A stretch of DNA of 64,000 bases, from positions 62,001 to 126,000 of the forward strand of contig JAXRVH010000026.1 in assembly GCA_034640345.1 (NCBI GenBank), in the 5' to 3' direction. Position numbers and translations under genes: made by a program. This DNA is from Drechslera avenae. Its lineage: Eukaryota > Ascomycota > Dothideomycetes > Pleosporales > Pleosporaceae. The notes under the pieces are model-generated. The model saw only the letters and a program-made list of their open reading frames with translations. It was not told the origin of the DNA and ran no database searches. Below, piece by piece: positions 1 through 11,392 of this stretch (positions within the stretch are counted from its first letter, which is position 1; every line of letters starts with the position of its first letter).

Positions 1-387
1 CTCCCCGCCTGTGCACCAAAGATATGTAGGTATGAGGTCATATTCGCCTAGCACCAATTTCGAATGCAGGGTCTCAGGGTCCGACCGCCTGTACAGTATC
101 TGGTCCGGCTCCTCCACTTCAATCTCGCCCGAGGACGGATGTGGCTCTACATTGATCTTTTCAATAATCTGTGGTAGCCGTCCTGCCGCTTCTGGGTCCC
201 AGCAAAGCAGCGACAGCCACTCAGTGGACGAGAGGAGCTGGACTCGCTGGCGGAGAATGGGTGACAGAAGAGGCAGAAGGCCCGGAGGCACGTCCTTTGA
301 TGCACTGGCCGTTGATAGACAGGCGAGGAGGGGTGGGAGAAGCTCCCGAGAGTCGGGGCGGGGAATGATCTGGCTCAGACCAGGCAT
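1..387 (-). CDS. Conserved fungal protein, N-terminal part (runs off the window)
   Basis: Read leftward from the ATG at 387 there are 129 codons without a stop up to base 1, so only the N-terminus is present. The protein opens MPGLSQIIPRPDSRELLPPL, then a leucine-rich stretch (LLPLLSPILRQRVQLL), a segment reading WLSLLCWDPE, and an acidic part with EIEVEEPDQI and YDLIPTYLWC near the edge. The composition is that of a folded helical protein, not of a random open frame, and no other frame on either strand is as convincing. I do not recognise a named domain. The start is chosen because it is the first ATG in the frame and the upstream sequence is spacer-like. Any function would need the missing C-terminal part. 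Confidence 0.7.
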   Translation of the reverse strand, partial: MPGLSQIIPRPDSRELLPPLLACLSTASASKDVPPGLLPLLSPILRQRVQLLSSTEWLSLLCWDPEAAGRLPQIIEKINVEPHPSSGEIEVEEPDQILYRRSDPETLHSKLVLGEYDLIPTYLWCTGGE

Positions 388-3088
388 GGCTGCGGTGCGG
401 GAGAGACGATGTGGCGTGTGGCGTGTGGCGTCTACAGCTCAAGGTGGAAATCTGACAGTCTTCAAGGATATGTAGAGGACTTTCTGTTCGCACAAATGTT
501 GAGTATTTGTAGAGGGGATATGTGGCTCGGCGTATGTTTTGCAGAATGTAGGTGCTTTTTCTCGTCTCAAAAGGAGGCGTGCTTCTCCGTCGTATGTGAA
601 GAGCAAAGTTGGTGGTAGGTGCTGTGCAGGTCTCGAATAGCTTGATATGCTACTTGGGGTACGGAACTGGTGTTGAAGTAAGTCGGGTGACGCTGTCACA
701 TGCAAGCGCAATCAAGGGCGTGTAGGAGCTCGCAGGCGCTGAGGTGGGGAGGAGACGGAGTAATAACGGCGGGTCTGAGAAGGAGGGGGAGAAAAAGTAG
801 AGAAAGGAAGGAGAGATGCTCCCCGAAGCAGTTGCCGGGCCATGTTCGCGGCGGTGGGTGAAGTGGATGCTTTGGATCTGTTAGCCTCCGTTCCACCGAG
901 GGTTGCAGGTGGAGAGTGCCGCGCGATGCTTGCGCCTGCCCACCAGCCAGATGGCGAGACGGATGCAACGTCCACGGATACGGTTAGCCTGATCCCAGAG
1001 CCTCATCCACCAGACCCTCTCTGCAACGGGTCACGAAAACGGTGCTTCTGGCCTGTGGACAGACTCGAAATCATCATGTTGGGGCACATTCGGCCATACA
1101 CCACGTGTTTGCGCCGTTGGAGCGGGTTTCCGATTAGACGTCTGTCCATTAGTCCGAGACCGATCAAGTATAGAACAGTGCATGTAGACAAAAGGGCCTA
1201 GACTCCGACCACTGTGATTGATCTCACGATAGCTTCGAAAGCTCGGGTGTACCGATAGTCCGAAGGCTCTGTGACGTCAGCTCTTCCAATCACCAGGCCC
1301 AGTGCTGCTCGAGACGGTACTTGCCTAGGTAGATAGCGGGTACCTTACATTACCGTGCAGTCTCCATTACTCCCAACGCCTGCTGCCATCTCGACAAGGC
1401 TCAAACGAAATCTTCTGCCGGTACCCTGAATTTACCAACGATGCGACCGCGCTGTCGTTTGGCCCAGCAAGTTGCAGCCGGCAAAACTGCATAGCCTCCA
1501 ACGCCGGCAGTGTTGTTTCAGGGCCCACGCGGTAGCTATATATCACAACCTATCCATGGGTACGGCGTACTCTTACCGAAGTTCCTATATCCGCCATGCT
1601 ACTCGCCCAAGCTCGCAGGACGACAGCTTATGTCTCGGCCCTAACCCCCATCAAGCAAGTGTACGCTGAACACAGCAGGTGGAGAGGCTCTTTGGCCATA
1701 TTCCCGAGCTGCCCCACTACCGTCCGGGACGCTATCCAGAATGGCCATGTACCTACAGTACAGAAGTCAGGCCAGCCACTACCTTACCCGCTTGCGACGT
1801 GGCTAGGAAAGCTTCATGGCCAAACGTGGCTGATGATCACATCCGGCCATCCTACACCTACCGCTACCTATTGCATGGCGACAGACATTGCCAATCTGAT
1901 ATGGAAAACGAGTGGACCGAGGCAATGCATGCTCCCTATTCTTCCGGTACATTACTAGCAAATGCTGCTGTCATGGCACGTGTATGAGACGACCTGCAAC
2001 TGCAGGCTTGGCCTGCCTTTATATAGCATCGGCATCGGCTGCTGAAGTGCTAAGCGCCAGCGTAGGCGGGCGGTAGATGAGGCCAGGCTATTTGCTTCCC
2101 GTCTGGAGCGGCGTCTGGAGCGCAAACTCTCTCGAAATGCGATGACAGCATCTACTCCAGGACAATGAACGAGACAGACGTCTTCTTGCGCTCTACTATC
2201 CAAGCATAGCCACTTGCTCGCCCCGCCAGCCCCCGGCTCCCGCACCTGTACCTACACCAACTGAGGCTGTGCCGCCTGTATCGCCTGTATCAAGCTTGCC
2301 AAGAGCCCGTCACGCAGCTGCAAATCTGCCTCGAGACGCCAGTCAAGCTCACAGTTGCCGTCGTACCGTCGCGCTTGTTTCCAGATCACCTTTTGCCTCT
2401 TTCACCACCGTCCCAACGCCCGACCAGCCTGCGCTTGCATTGCTTCGAGAGCGTGAACAGCGTGAACAGCGTGTGCTTGGCGTGCAGCCCCTCTACCCCG
2501 GTCTTGCCATTCTGCACATCTTAAAGGGAATCAGCCTTGACCGGTGCTTCGAACGACTCCCTGGCTGCTGCGGCTGGCTCCACCGTCGACATCAAACTCC
2601 ACGCCGCTTCTACCAACCTACCTTGGAACTCGAGTCGTTGTTGTTTTTTTGCTGCTCGCGCGCGCAATTGCCCGAGATCGCTCGCGACCCACTCCTGGAC
2701 CTGTCGATACCTGGAGTGCCGACACTGCCTCTAGCCACAACGGCTCCAGACTTCCGCCCTGCGCAAGGCAGATCGCCAGTCAACTCCAAGCTGTCCGACA
2801 ACCCTCGCCTTCGGCCGCACCGCCATAACTTTTTCTCCCCATCTCGCTCTCTGACCAATCCATTTGCGCACACGAACGCGTTGCGACACTTGCCCTCTTT
2901 CCTGGCTTTTCGGCTCTCGCATCATCGTCATTAGTAACGGCTTCAGGCAGCACTATGCCACCCTAAGCAGTGTCGGCGAGTCACGTTACTAATCTACACC
3001 ACGCTGCTTGTCGCCACTTTCTTGCAAGCATCGCTACCTTGTACGCTTTCGAGTCAGCCTCTGGCAGTCCAGCGTAGTTGCAGTAACG
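388..3088. other. Divergent intergenic region with long 5' leader
   Basis: This 2.7 kb gap separates the leftward gene at the window start from the rightward zinc-finger gene. No coding sequence with family character is seen. The last 800 bases are C/T-rich and stay open for 221 codons (2269-2934), but the translation is a low-complexity Arg/Pro/Ser string typical of a pyrimidine-rich 5' untranslated leader. It most likely holds two promoters plus the leader of the zinc-finger gene. Confidence 0.5.
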
Positions 3089-6000
3089 ATGCAAGCAGTC
3101 GATACCCACACACAGCCCTACCCGGATCCTCGGCGCCAGCAACGCCACCTTCAAGATGTGCAGGCTAACGGCTACCATCCTGCGCCCGCAGCCGGGAACT
3201 TCCTAATGCCAGATGCGCAAGGCGCATTTGCCTTCTCGGCGGAACCGGCGCCCATGGCTTACGACGGGTCTTTGCTGTCGCTTGCCTCGTCCAACACCCC
3301 TGGCCAAGAATCCGTCTTCACCCCGAATGTTGGATCCTCTCTCGACTCTTCACTGCATCCTGACATGTCCTACCCCCCGCCCAATTCATATAGTCAATCA
3401 CAAAACTACCGTCTCTCTCCGGGTTCCTACTATGGCAATGACCAAAATATCTCACCTTCGCATTCGGTAGAACACTTCAGCCCCGAAGCTGGTTACACGA
3501 GTGATCCCAACTATCAAGACCCCACTGCCTATGCGGCTACCGCTACGAACTTCAGTGGGCACCTTCTTGACGAATTCAATGGCCTTAGCTTTACTGAGAA
3601 CGGTTCAACCAGCAATTTCCCATCCTACCAAGGAAATGTTGACATGTCAGTTCTGAGCCCGGGCACGCTGAACACGTACAACGCCCAGCCATCCATGCTG
3701 CCAAACAACAACTCGCTGGATCCACACCATCAACTATTGACACCAAGTGCTACCAACAATTCTAGCCCGGCATTAGGCGAGGACAGTTCAGCGTTCCCCT
3801 CAATGCACTATGCGGGAAACATGTCCACGCCTCCAAACCATACGCCTCATATCCAGCATGGAACGCCTGCCAAGCAGATGCGAAGTCCGGCGTTGACAAA
3901 TAGCCCTGGAAACGAGCCACTAGCAAATCCCCGACCCCTTACGCGGCACATGACAAGCCCCATTGTGCGTGTAGAAAATTACAGTAGGGAAGACTCGCCG
4001 TCGCAGTCGGATAACAGTGGACCTGCCAGCAAACGGAGTTACGGAAGCCGGCACTCCGGAAACCATCTATCACCGTACGCACACAACGACAACTCTGACG
4101 ACGAGGGCGAATCACAAGTGCAGGTGCATGCACAACCGCGAATTCGCGGGCCAGATCGCAGTGAAGACGGCTCGTGGCTTGCAACAGGATCATCTGGTCA
4201 AACTGGTCTCAATCCCGATGACCGCCGAAGGATAGGGGATGTGTGGATACCCACTATAGAAGAGATTGTCGAACAGCGATCCAAGGATGAGAAGAAGCTC
4301 GAGGTGCAGGAGTGGCTTACCAAGAGCGAGGTTGGAAGCGAAGTGGGCGATACTGGACCCTCGAATAATCTGCTCAAGCCCATTGCAGGTCGACGGAGAG
4401 CAAAAAGCCATAACGATATCCAGCGTCGGGCCCCGGCTGGTAGCTTTGGTCTGGGTGTGCGTACCGACTTCGATCGCATCGACGATAGCGGTATACCTGG
4501 ACCCGGTGTATACATTGATGAGCGGAGCGATTACGGCGACTATGATTACGACGATGACGATTCAGCAGAACCCGAGTCTCCACCTGCCGCCATAGATGTC
4601 AACGCAAGCCATATCGAGAATTCCTATTTCCCTCCCACCCAAGAAACCATGTCAAAGATTGGTGGCATCGTCAAGCCATGGGTGGATGTACCGTCACAAT
4701 CACCACATGTAGCGAACCCCTCTGCTCGCTATCAGCCACCTACTTCGAATGCAGCAATGATGCGTTTCCGATTACGAGCAAAGGACGTTGAGCAAGCCTC
4801 GCTTGCTGCTACTGTTGGTTCACGCCGACTCAGCGAGTCCGATCTTGGCAGCATCCGCGCATCACCAGGTATAGCTAAATTGATTGAACCTGATTCAAAG
4901 AAGAGCAAGGAGCGACAACGCCGTCCCAGCTTCTTGGAAAACATACTCCCTAAGCGCGCACCGAGTGGTCTCCTAAAACGCAAAAGCAGCATACCTGTAC
5001 AACAGCCAGATCCAGTGCCAGAGAAGTCGAGAGAACCTAGCATCGATAAGCCGAAGCGCATCGGTAGTTGGGGTCGTCCAAAATCGCCCCGTGTCGACTC
5101 AAACTTGAGTACCCAAAGCAAGGATGGTTATTCAATTGGTTATACTGGATTATCTACATCAACAGGGCCTTGGTACAAGGGTCCTCGAAATGTCATCAAA
5201 CGTAGCCGGAGCAGAAGTGATATAGGCAGATCACCCGGTCTTGCTGAGCTCATGACACAACATGGAGGGCCGCCTATGCCTATGCTGGCCTCGCCACTTG
5301 CAGACACTGAAGCCACAAAGCCCTCTGCACAGCCAAGCCCAGCTGGAGATGATGACGATGACGACCAAGATCCCGTGACTATGGACCTCACAGTTCGCAC
5401 TGATCCCATCATTCCAACCTATGATGGTTTCCGCACTCATGCCCGGCAGCTCAATCCACGCCTGGCTGACTTCATGGTTGAACGCATCACTCAGGAGCAG
5501 ATGCGCAGATACAAAAGACTGTTGGAATTCAAGGTTAAGCATCTCAGCGCTGTACAGAGTAAGGCTTGTGCATCTGGTGAGTTTTGCACAGACCTTGGTG
5601 GCGAGGCTAAACCACTTCCTGCCCGGGCCGGGGCGAAAGACGCTGATGCCTCATTTATCGGCTTCCAAGTGTCTGGTCCTGGATCTCCGGAGGAAGAAGG
5701 CGAGCCTCTTCTAGAGGGAAATGTCGCCCCTGCTGCGTTTCCGACGGGGGTGCCATTGCCCCCTGTCAAACGCTTGCCGGCTGAGTTTGAATGTCCCCTG
5801 TGCTTCAAAGTTAAGAAATTCTACAAGCCGTCCGACTGGACTAAACACGTGCATGAAGATGTGCAGCCCTTCACCTGTACCTTTCCTAATTGCGGTGAGC
5901 CCAAGTCATTCAAGCGCAAGGCTGATTGGGTTCGACACGAAAATGAGCGCCATCGTCAATTGGAAAATTGGACATGTCAGATTGCTGACTGCAGTCACAC

Positions 6001-6976
6001 ATGCTATCGTAAAGACAATTTTGTGCAGCATCTCGTTCGCGAGCACAAGATTGCCGAACCACGTCAACGTGCTGGTAGAGGGGGGAATAAGGACGCTTCA
6101 GCGACTGGTGATCAAGGTAAGAAGTGTCGTAGTTTGTCATTAGCAGACACTGACACATCCACAGACGATATCTGGACCATTGTCGAGCAGTGTCGCCGTG
6201 ATACCACCAAGCAGCCAAAGGATGAGCCGTGTCGATTCTGTGGAAATATCTGCAACAGCTGGAAAAAGTTGACTGTTCACTTGGCGAAGCACATGGAACA
6301 GATCAGCATGCCTATTCTACCACTCGTAGACCAGAAGCATCTCAACGCAGATAGCATCATCAGTCCCGTTGTAGAGCTGCCAGAAAGCCGTAAGCTTTCC
6401 GTCACCCCGAGTCGCTCATCTGTCGACAATCCGTCGCGATACACCCCCAAAGCGACCTATGCACCTGGTATTGATCCCCAGAGTCTTTTTCCCGAGGACT
6501 TGAAGCCGCAAGGTGTATCGGCTACTATGCAAACCTATCCACCACCACAATTGATACAACCATCAAGTCAGGCCAACGGTTATGCCAATTATACCGTGAA
6601 CAACACAGCCCCTTATTCCAATCAAACATATCCAGGGCTTCAGGCTCCTCCGAAGCCACATGTTGGTTATACAAACGGGTTGACGGTCTGTGGTCAGCCA
6701 TACCAGAATGCCAACATGCAAAACGGACTCGAGCAGTACGGAATGACACCAATCGGTACTGTTCAGCAACAGCAGTCAATGTACACGGACTCCCCGGTCG
6801 ACACAACAACTGCACCTTTTCCTTCCTACTACACTCCCGATCCTCAGGCGTTGACGGCCGAGATGTCCAACGTGAGCTACGATACCAGCAACGGGATGCA
6901 CTACCAAGGCAGCACTTACCCGACCATGTCATATCTGACAGCACAGCACAATTACCAATACCAGAACCAGCGATAG
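3089..6976 (+). CDS. C2H2 zinc-finger protein, probable transcription regulator
   Basis: A single uninterrupted frame encodes 1295 residues. The start at 3089 is the first ATG; the frame stays open upstream only through non-ATG codons. Residues 1-890 are low-complexity and Ser/Pro/Asn-rich with an acidic DYDDDD run, as expected for a disordered regulatory region. At about 901-985 lie three zinc-finger-like units: CPLC with an irregular HVH end, then C-x4-C..H-x4-H, then C-x4-C-x12-H-x4-H. A separate finger CRFCGNICNSWKKLTVHLAKH sits near 1046-1070. The tail is Gln/Asn/Tyr-rich. The fingers suggest nuclear DNA or RNA binding; no target can be read. A second gene with the same finger style lies 1.3 kb downstream. 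A run of 13 G starts five bases after the stop. Confidence 0.85.
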   Translation: MQAVDTHTQPYPDPRRQQRHLQDVQANGYHPAPAAGNFLMPDAQGAFAFSAEPAPMAYDGSLLSLASSNTPGQESVFTPNVGSSLDSSLHPDMSYPPPNSYSQSQNYRLSPGSYYGNDQNISPSHSVEHFSPEAGYTSDPNYQDPTAYAATATNFSGHLLDEFNGLSFTENGSTSNFPSYQGNVDMSVLSPGTLNTYNAQPSMLPNNNSLDPHHQLLTPSATNNSSPALGEDSSAFPSMHYAGNMSTPPNHTPHIQHGTPAKQMRSPALTNSPGNEPLANPRPLTRHMTSPIVRVENYSREDSPSQSDNSGPASKRSYGSRHSGNHLSPYAHNDNSDDEGESQVQVHAQPRIRGPDRSEDGSWLATGSSGQTGLNPDDRRRIGDVWIPTIEEIVEQRSKDEKKLEVQEWLTKSEVGSEVGDTGPSNNLLKPIAGRRRAKSHNDIQRRAPAGSFGLGVRTDFDRIDDSGIPGPGVYIDERSDYGDYDYDDDDSAEPESPPAAIDVNASHIENSYFPPTQETMSKIGGIVKPWVDVPSQSPHVANPSARYQPPTSNAAMMRFRLRAKDVEQASLAATVGSRRLSESDLGSIRASPGIAKLIEPDSKKSKERQRRPSFLENILPKRAPSGLLKRKSSIPVQQPDPVPEKSREPSIDKPKRIGSWGRPKSPRVDSNLSTQSKDGYSIGYTGLSTSTGPWYKGPRNVIKRSRSRSDIGRSPGLAELMTQHGGPPMPMLASPLADTEATKPSAQPSPAGDDDDDDQDPVTMDLTVRTDPIIPTYDGFRTHARQLNPRLADFMVERITQEQMRRYKRLLEFKVKHLSAVQSKACASGEFCTDLGGEAKPLPARAGAKDADASFIGFQVSGPGSPEEEGEPLLEGNVAPAAFPTGVPLPPVKRLPAEFECPLCFKVKKFYKPSDWTKHVHEDVQPFTCTFPNCGEPKSFKRKADWVRHENERHRQLENWTCQIADCSHTCYRKDNFVQHLVREHKIAEPRQRAGRGGNKDASATGDQGKKCRSLSLADTDTSTDDIWTIVEQCRRDTTKQPKDEPCRFCGNICNSWKKLTVHLAKHMEQISMPILPLVDQKHLNADSIISPVVELPESRKLSVTPSRSSVDNPSRYTPKATYAPGIDPQSLFPEDLKPQGVSATMQTYPPPQLIQPSSQANGYANYTVNNTAPYSNQTYPGLQAPPKPHVGYTNGLTVCGQPYQNANMQNGLEQYGMTPIGTVQQQQSMYTDSPVDTTTAPFPSYYTPDPQALTAEMSNVSYDTSNGMHYQGSTYPTMSYLTAQHNYQYQNQR

Positions 6977-8303
6977 AGAAAGGGGGGGGGGGGGTTGATG
7001 GTTGGAAAGGCTCGCTCGCCGATGTTGCACCAGGGTGGCGGCGTGTTAGGTGGTTGCGATGCACAACTTGGAATTTCTTTTTGATGCTTATTTCGTACGA
7101 TATCCACTCTTGCGCTTGGGTAAATGACTTCATGTTCACGATGCGCATCTGGTTTAGACGCCTTGGAGAAGTGCCGACTTTCGCTTACAGGCTGGCTGCT
7201 TCGTCGCATTCAATTGTGTCATAGTTCTGCATTATGTTATAGACATCAGCACATTAATCGCATCGCTTGTTTAGTACCGGCCCTCTTACCTGCTGTTTGG
7301 TCAATGATTGGTGAAATTCATGTCCATTCTTTGCAACGTCTCGATGGCAAATGCGACTACTAGGTCATGAACCGTGGTGCACTAACCACATGCGCCGCAA
7401 GCTTGGAAAGTGGTCCTCTATCTCTACATAGACACCGAGACCAACCTACCAGTCTCATCCGCTATCCGCGCCTTGGTCCCATGCATCATCACGGCACGCG
7501 AACTCGCGCCGTCGGTGAGGCACTACGGGTTACAGCCAACCGATTGGCCGCGCAGCTGGAGGACCACGCAGCACAGCCTACCCACGACGACGTCCTCCAT
7601 CTGCAAGCCGTCTAGAAGGCGAGTAGTGCACAACTGGCACGGATCAAGCTGCAGAAGGCAGAAAGAGGGCAATGGCTGCCTGGTTTGAAGTGCCAGTCCG
7701 GAGGCCGCCCGCATACGCACCCGCATCATCATGGTGCCACGTTGGGCAGACGGTACTGCCATGGCCACGGCAGTCAAGCTGCAACCTGGGCACATCTCTT
7801 CGTTCTTTTAACATGGCCTCAGGATATCTGAGATGCATTCAAGCGTATCCTTCCCAGGGCGAGACCAAGCAATGAGGTAACAACATAGTGTTTTCAAAGC
7901 CTTCCCTTATCCTTACACCGACGAGTCCGTGCGCGTGGGACGAAAGAAGGACTTACAGGCACAAGTGATCATTGCATCATCTCGTCTGTTAGCTCGGGGG
8001 CGGTGTACTGCCACGGGATTTATACTAATGCACACCTGAGCGCCTTCTCGTCTGCTTGGATGGTTTGCACACTGCGCATGAACCCTGAACAGGCTTGAGG
8101 CTAGTGTCATAGGCCGAAGATCAGAACTGAGGTATGTGTTGACTTCTCGAGATTGGATTTATCTTACGGACGGCGGTTTCACATTTTACTTCCCGATGCA
8201 TCGAATAATGGCCTGATGATTTCCGAGAAGGCAATTGAAAGGAATGCTCTCTGGCCACGCTGGTGCCTTGCGCTTTGGAGCATGCTGACCCGCGGTAGCG
8301 AAC
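6977..8303. other. Intergenic region between the two zinc-finger genes
   Basis: This 1.3 kb stretch holds the 3' end of the first zinc-finger gene, with a G13 run at 6982-6994, and the promoter and leader of the second. Short open frames exist but none looks like a protein. I see no RNA gene or repeat family. Confidence 0.5.
6982..6994 (+). repeat. G13 homopolymer
   Basis: Thirteen consecutive G residues begin five bases past a stop codon. The run would lie in the 3' untranslated region of the upstream zinc-finger mRNA and is a likely site of length variation. Confidence 0.9.
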
Positions 8304-11060
8304 ATGTCACAACCCAACCCAAACCAGGCCTACCAGCAGCCCTTTGTTACTATCAATGACCAGTATCCATATCAAAACCTTCAGCCACAGCTGCAGATCA
8401 ATACCGCACCCCAAACACAGCATTGGCAGCCGTTGCCACAGCCACGAAGCCTGCAAGATGAAAGGAATCAGGCGCGCAGTAGATTCGGCCCTATTCCCAC
8501 CCAAAGGGCTGCAGTAAACTCTGGACCGTTGAATAATGTGAATAACTTTCAGATGAAGCCATCTCCCACAGGAAGTTGCTCCAGTTTTGGTGTAGGGAGC
8601 GGGCCTTCGCTGTTGTCTCCTTACGGCTATGACCATAGAAATGAAGAATCGTGGAACTCCTGGAACCGTCGAGGCTCAGGTGCAGATAGGGCGCGATTTC
8701 CATCTCACCAGTCAAATACAGGCTACCGGACTCATCAACCACCAGAGTCTGACGTTGATAGTCAAGTTTTGCCTTCCGATGAGGGCTACTCCTCGCACAT
8801 AACCACCCAGTCTGTTTTTAGCAATGAACCCGGGCGCCCAGGATCTGAACTAGCAGCACCCCTGATGGAGCAACTTAGTGGCATGAACGTTGGGTCTGAG
8901 CCTCCTGCAAAGTCACAGGTACCTTCGGACCATGAATCCCGCATCAGCATCCGCAGTAGCAGATCCAAGAAGAATCTGAAGTGTCCATACTGTGCAGAGA
9001 TACTCAAGTGCAATTCAGATTACAAGTGCGTTTGCAGCATCAACATCGATAGCAGAGTCAATTGCTGATACAACACACCAGCAAACATGAGCTCAAGCAC
9101 ACGAAGCCCTACAAATGTGATGTACCGGACTGCAAGCGAACGGATGGCTTTGCGACGACGAACGATCTTGATCGACACAAGTCAACCGTTCATCAGCAGA
9201 ATCTCAATAGAAAGTCTTATCGATGTGCTGCTGAGGACTGCCGAAATAAAGAAAAGCCATGGCCGCGTCTAGACAACTTTAAGCAACATGTCCAGCGCAT
9301 GCACCCAAAAGAAAACACCTTGGACTTGATCGAGAGGTAATTATGCATTACTCGTCTTCGAAGCGCGAGCTGATTAGATTAGGTCAACATGCTATCCAAA
9401 AGAAGCCATGCCTTCCATGAGTGAGGAGCCTACAGTAGCGCCCATGGATACTAGCTTTGCTGTTACTGGGATGGAAAAGTCCTTCTCAACTAGCCCATCC
9501 ATCAGCACCATGATGGACTTGATTGAGCAAGAGGATAGACCATGGCCACCCTTCGACCAGAGCCAAGATCTCGTAAGCACTACGTATCCCACTAGGCGAG
9601 ACTCGAGTAAACCTGCTTTCAAGTCGGACAATGGCTATGCCGTAAGAGGTTCACGATCGCCGCATTATCAACATTGTGCTCCAGGACTAAAAATGCAACC
9701 GCCACAGACTCATCTGCCAACTCCAATAGCCACCAGTATAGAGAGTGGCCAAGTCACGCTTGAGCCATCTATGTCCGAAGCGGAAACCCCGTTGTCTAAC
9801 GCACCACAGACCAAGGCAGAGCAACAAAGATCAGCACTATCCAAGTTCTCCGAGGCGATTTCTTCGCCCGCTAATCCTGTGGATCTTGAAAGCTTTATAC
9901 TGAAAATACTGCACAAAGCAACCGATTCACCACAGTGGGATAACAAGTCTCCAGCACAGGCGGAACCAGGCTTAGGTATCCAAACCGATGGTAATGCTGC
10001 CGTTTTGTCCAAAAGCGATGCCTTGAAAGCGACACAGTTTATCTCGAGACTTATCAAAAGCAGCCCCAGCTCGGCCAATACAGTGCAACGTCGGTTGAAC
10101 AAAGGGTTCATGTCCAATCCCAAACTTTGCGAAGAATGCGATTTTCGTGCGCCTCGCGACTGCGATCTGCGCAAACATATGAAGCGCCACAAGAAACCGT
10201 TTGGTTGTACATATCCCAAGTGCCACAAGCGCTTCGGCGCAAAATCGGACTGGAAGCGTCATGAGAACAGCCAGCACTTCCAGCTCGAAGCATTCCGCTG
10301 TGCACACACTCTGCCATCTGGCGCTACCTGCTGTGTGCATCTGCACAGGGAAACAGCCTTCAGAGACCACCTTGATCAACAACACAAGATGTCATCTCAT
10401 GAGCTTGAGGAGCTTGTCAAGAAGAGCAGAATCGGCAAAAACTGCCAAGGCTCGTTCTGGTGTGGATTCTGCCAAATCATTGTTGAGCTCAAAGCCAAGC
10501 GTAACGCTGCATGGGATGAGCGCTTCGATCACATTGCGAATCATTTTGAGAGGCAGCAGCAGAGTATTGATGAATGGATCTGTGCAGAGGAGAACAAGTC
10601 CAAGAAGGAGTTGTCTAAAGAGATGGACCGATATTTCTACGAGGAGGATGAGAGAGAAAAGAGCAGTGACATGGATGCCGACGGCGACATGAACGATGAT
10701 GTGCCAATGCCTGTGTCACAGCCGCCACCGGGAGTTGTACCTGAGAGCTCGATACCGACGTCTGCTGTCCCATCACCATCACTGCCGCAGGCCATGCAGA
10801 TCAATAGTAGGAAACGATCCGCCCCAGAAGATGCTGCCATGTCTTCACGACCCGCGAAGCGCACGCACAGACCTCCCAAAGTCTACTATTGCGTAAGATG
10901 CTTCACACACAGATTATACCAACCATACTAACGATTACAGTGCAGATGCAAACATCCATGTGGTCGCATGGATGTCGGATGTCCCGAATGCTACCACCGG
11001 GTATGTAGTGACTGCAGTGTTGAACAAATAAGTATTTTCAACATGGATCTCTATCAGTGA
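8304..11060 (+). CDS. Multi-finger C2H2 zinc-finger protein with C-terminal Cys-rich ribbon
   Basis: Four exons are inferred: 8304-9025, 9082-9336, 9383-10892, 10941-11060 (868 residues). Intron 1 splits a finger; splicing restores a perfect C-x2-C-x12-H-x3-H (CPYCAEILKCNSDYNKHELKH), strong support for the junction. Two finger clusters are seen: three fingers ending near RMHPKENTLD, then four starting at CEECDFRAPRDCDLRKHMKRH. Exon 4 adds a short Cys module, YYCCRCKHPCGR followed by CPECYHRVCSDC, a pattern I have met at the C-terminus of other fungal finger proteins. The N-terminal 220 residues are Gln/Pro/Ser-rich and disordered. The last intron has a textbook CTAAC branch site. If intron 2 (46 bp) were not removed, a stop follows at 9338-9340, so two separate genes remain possible. 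Role: probable nuclear nucleic-acid-binding regulator. Confidence 0.75.
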
Positions 11061-11392
11061 GATGTAAGATGCTTGGGATCGAAGTAGGCCATAGACTCTC
11101 TACTGGCTGGCAAATTCAAAGCACAGCCTCTATATTATGTGTGTGTGTGTGTGTATGACTCCAGGTGAAATACAATATGTTCAGAATAAGTAGTGTTCGT
11201 GTCAAGGCGATGGCAATAATACAGTGAGAGGAAGTGTGATGATGTCGTTGCAGGGATGGAGCGTGTCGGCGAAACCAAATGCCGAGGCGCGGAGTTGGAA
11301 ACGTGTGCTCATGAACTATAGCTCTCTCGAAAGCTCGGTGACGCGGCCTGAGCAACACCGTTTCCTTACTTTCACTCCAATTCCCTGCAAAC
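11061..11392. other. Intergenic region with TG microsatellite
   Basis: The short gap between the zinc-finger gene and STT3 contains a 17-base TG run at 11138-11154 and the STT3 promoter. Nothing else is recognised. Confidence 0.5.

Noticed and set aside
2269..2934. 221-codon plus-strand open frame before the first zinc-finger gene
   Set aside because: Low-complexity Arg/Pro/Ser translation in C/T-rich DNA, no ATG at its start, best explained as 5' leader.
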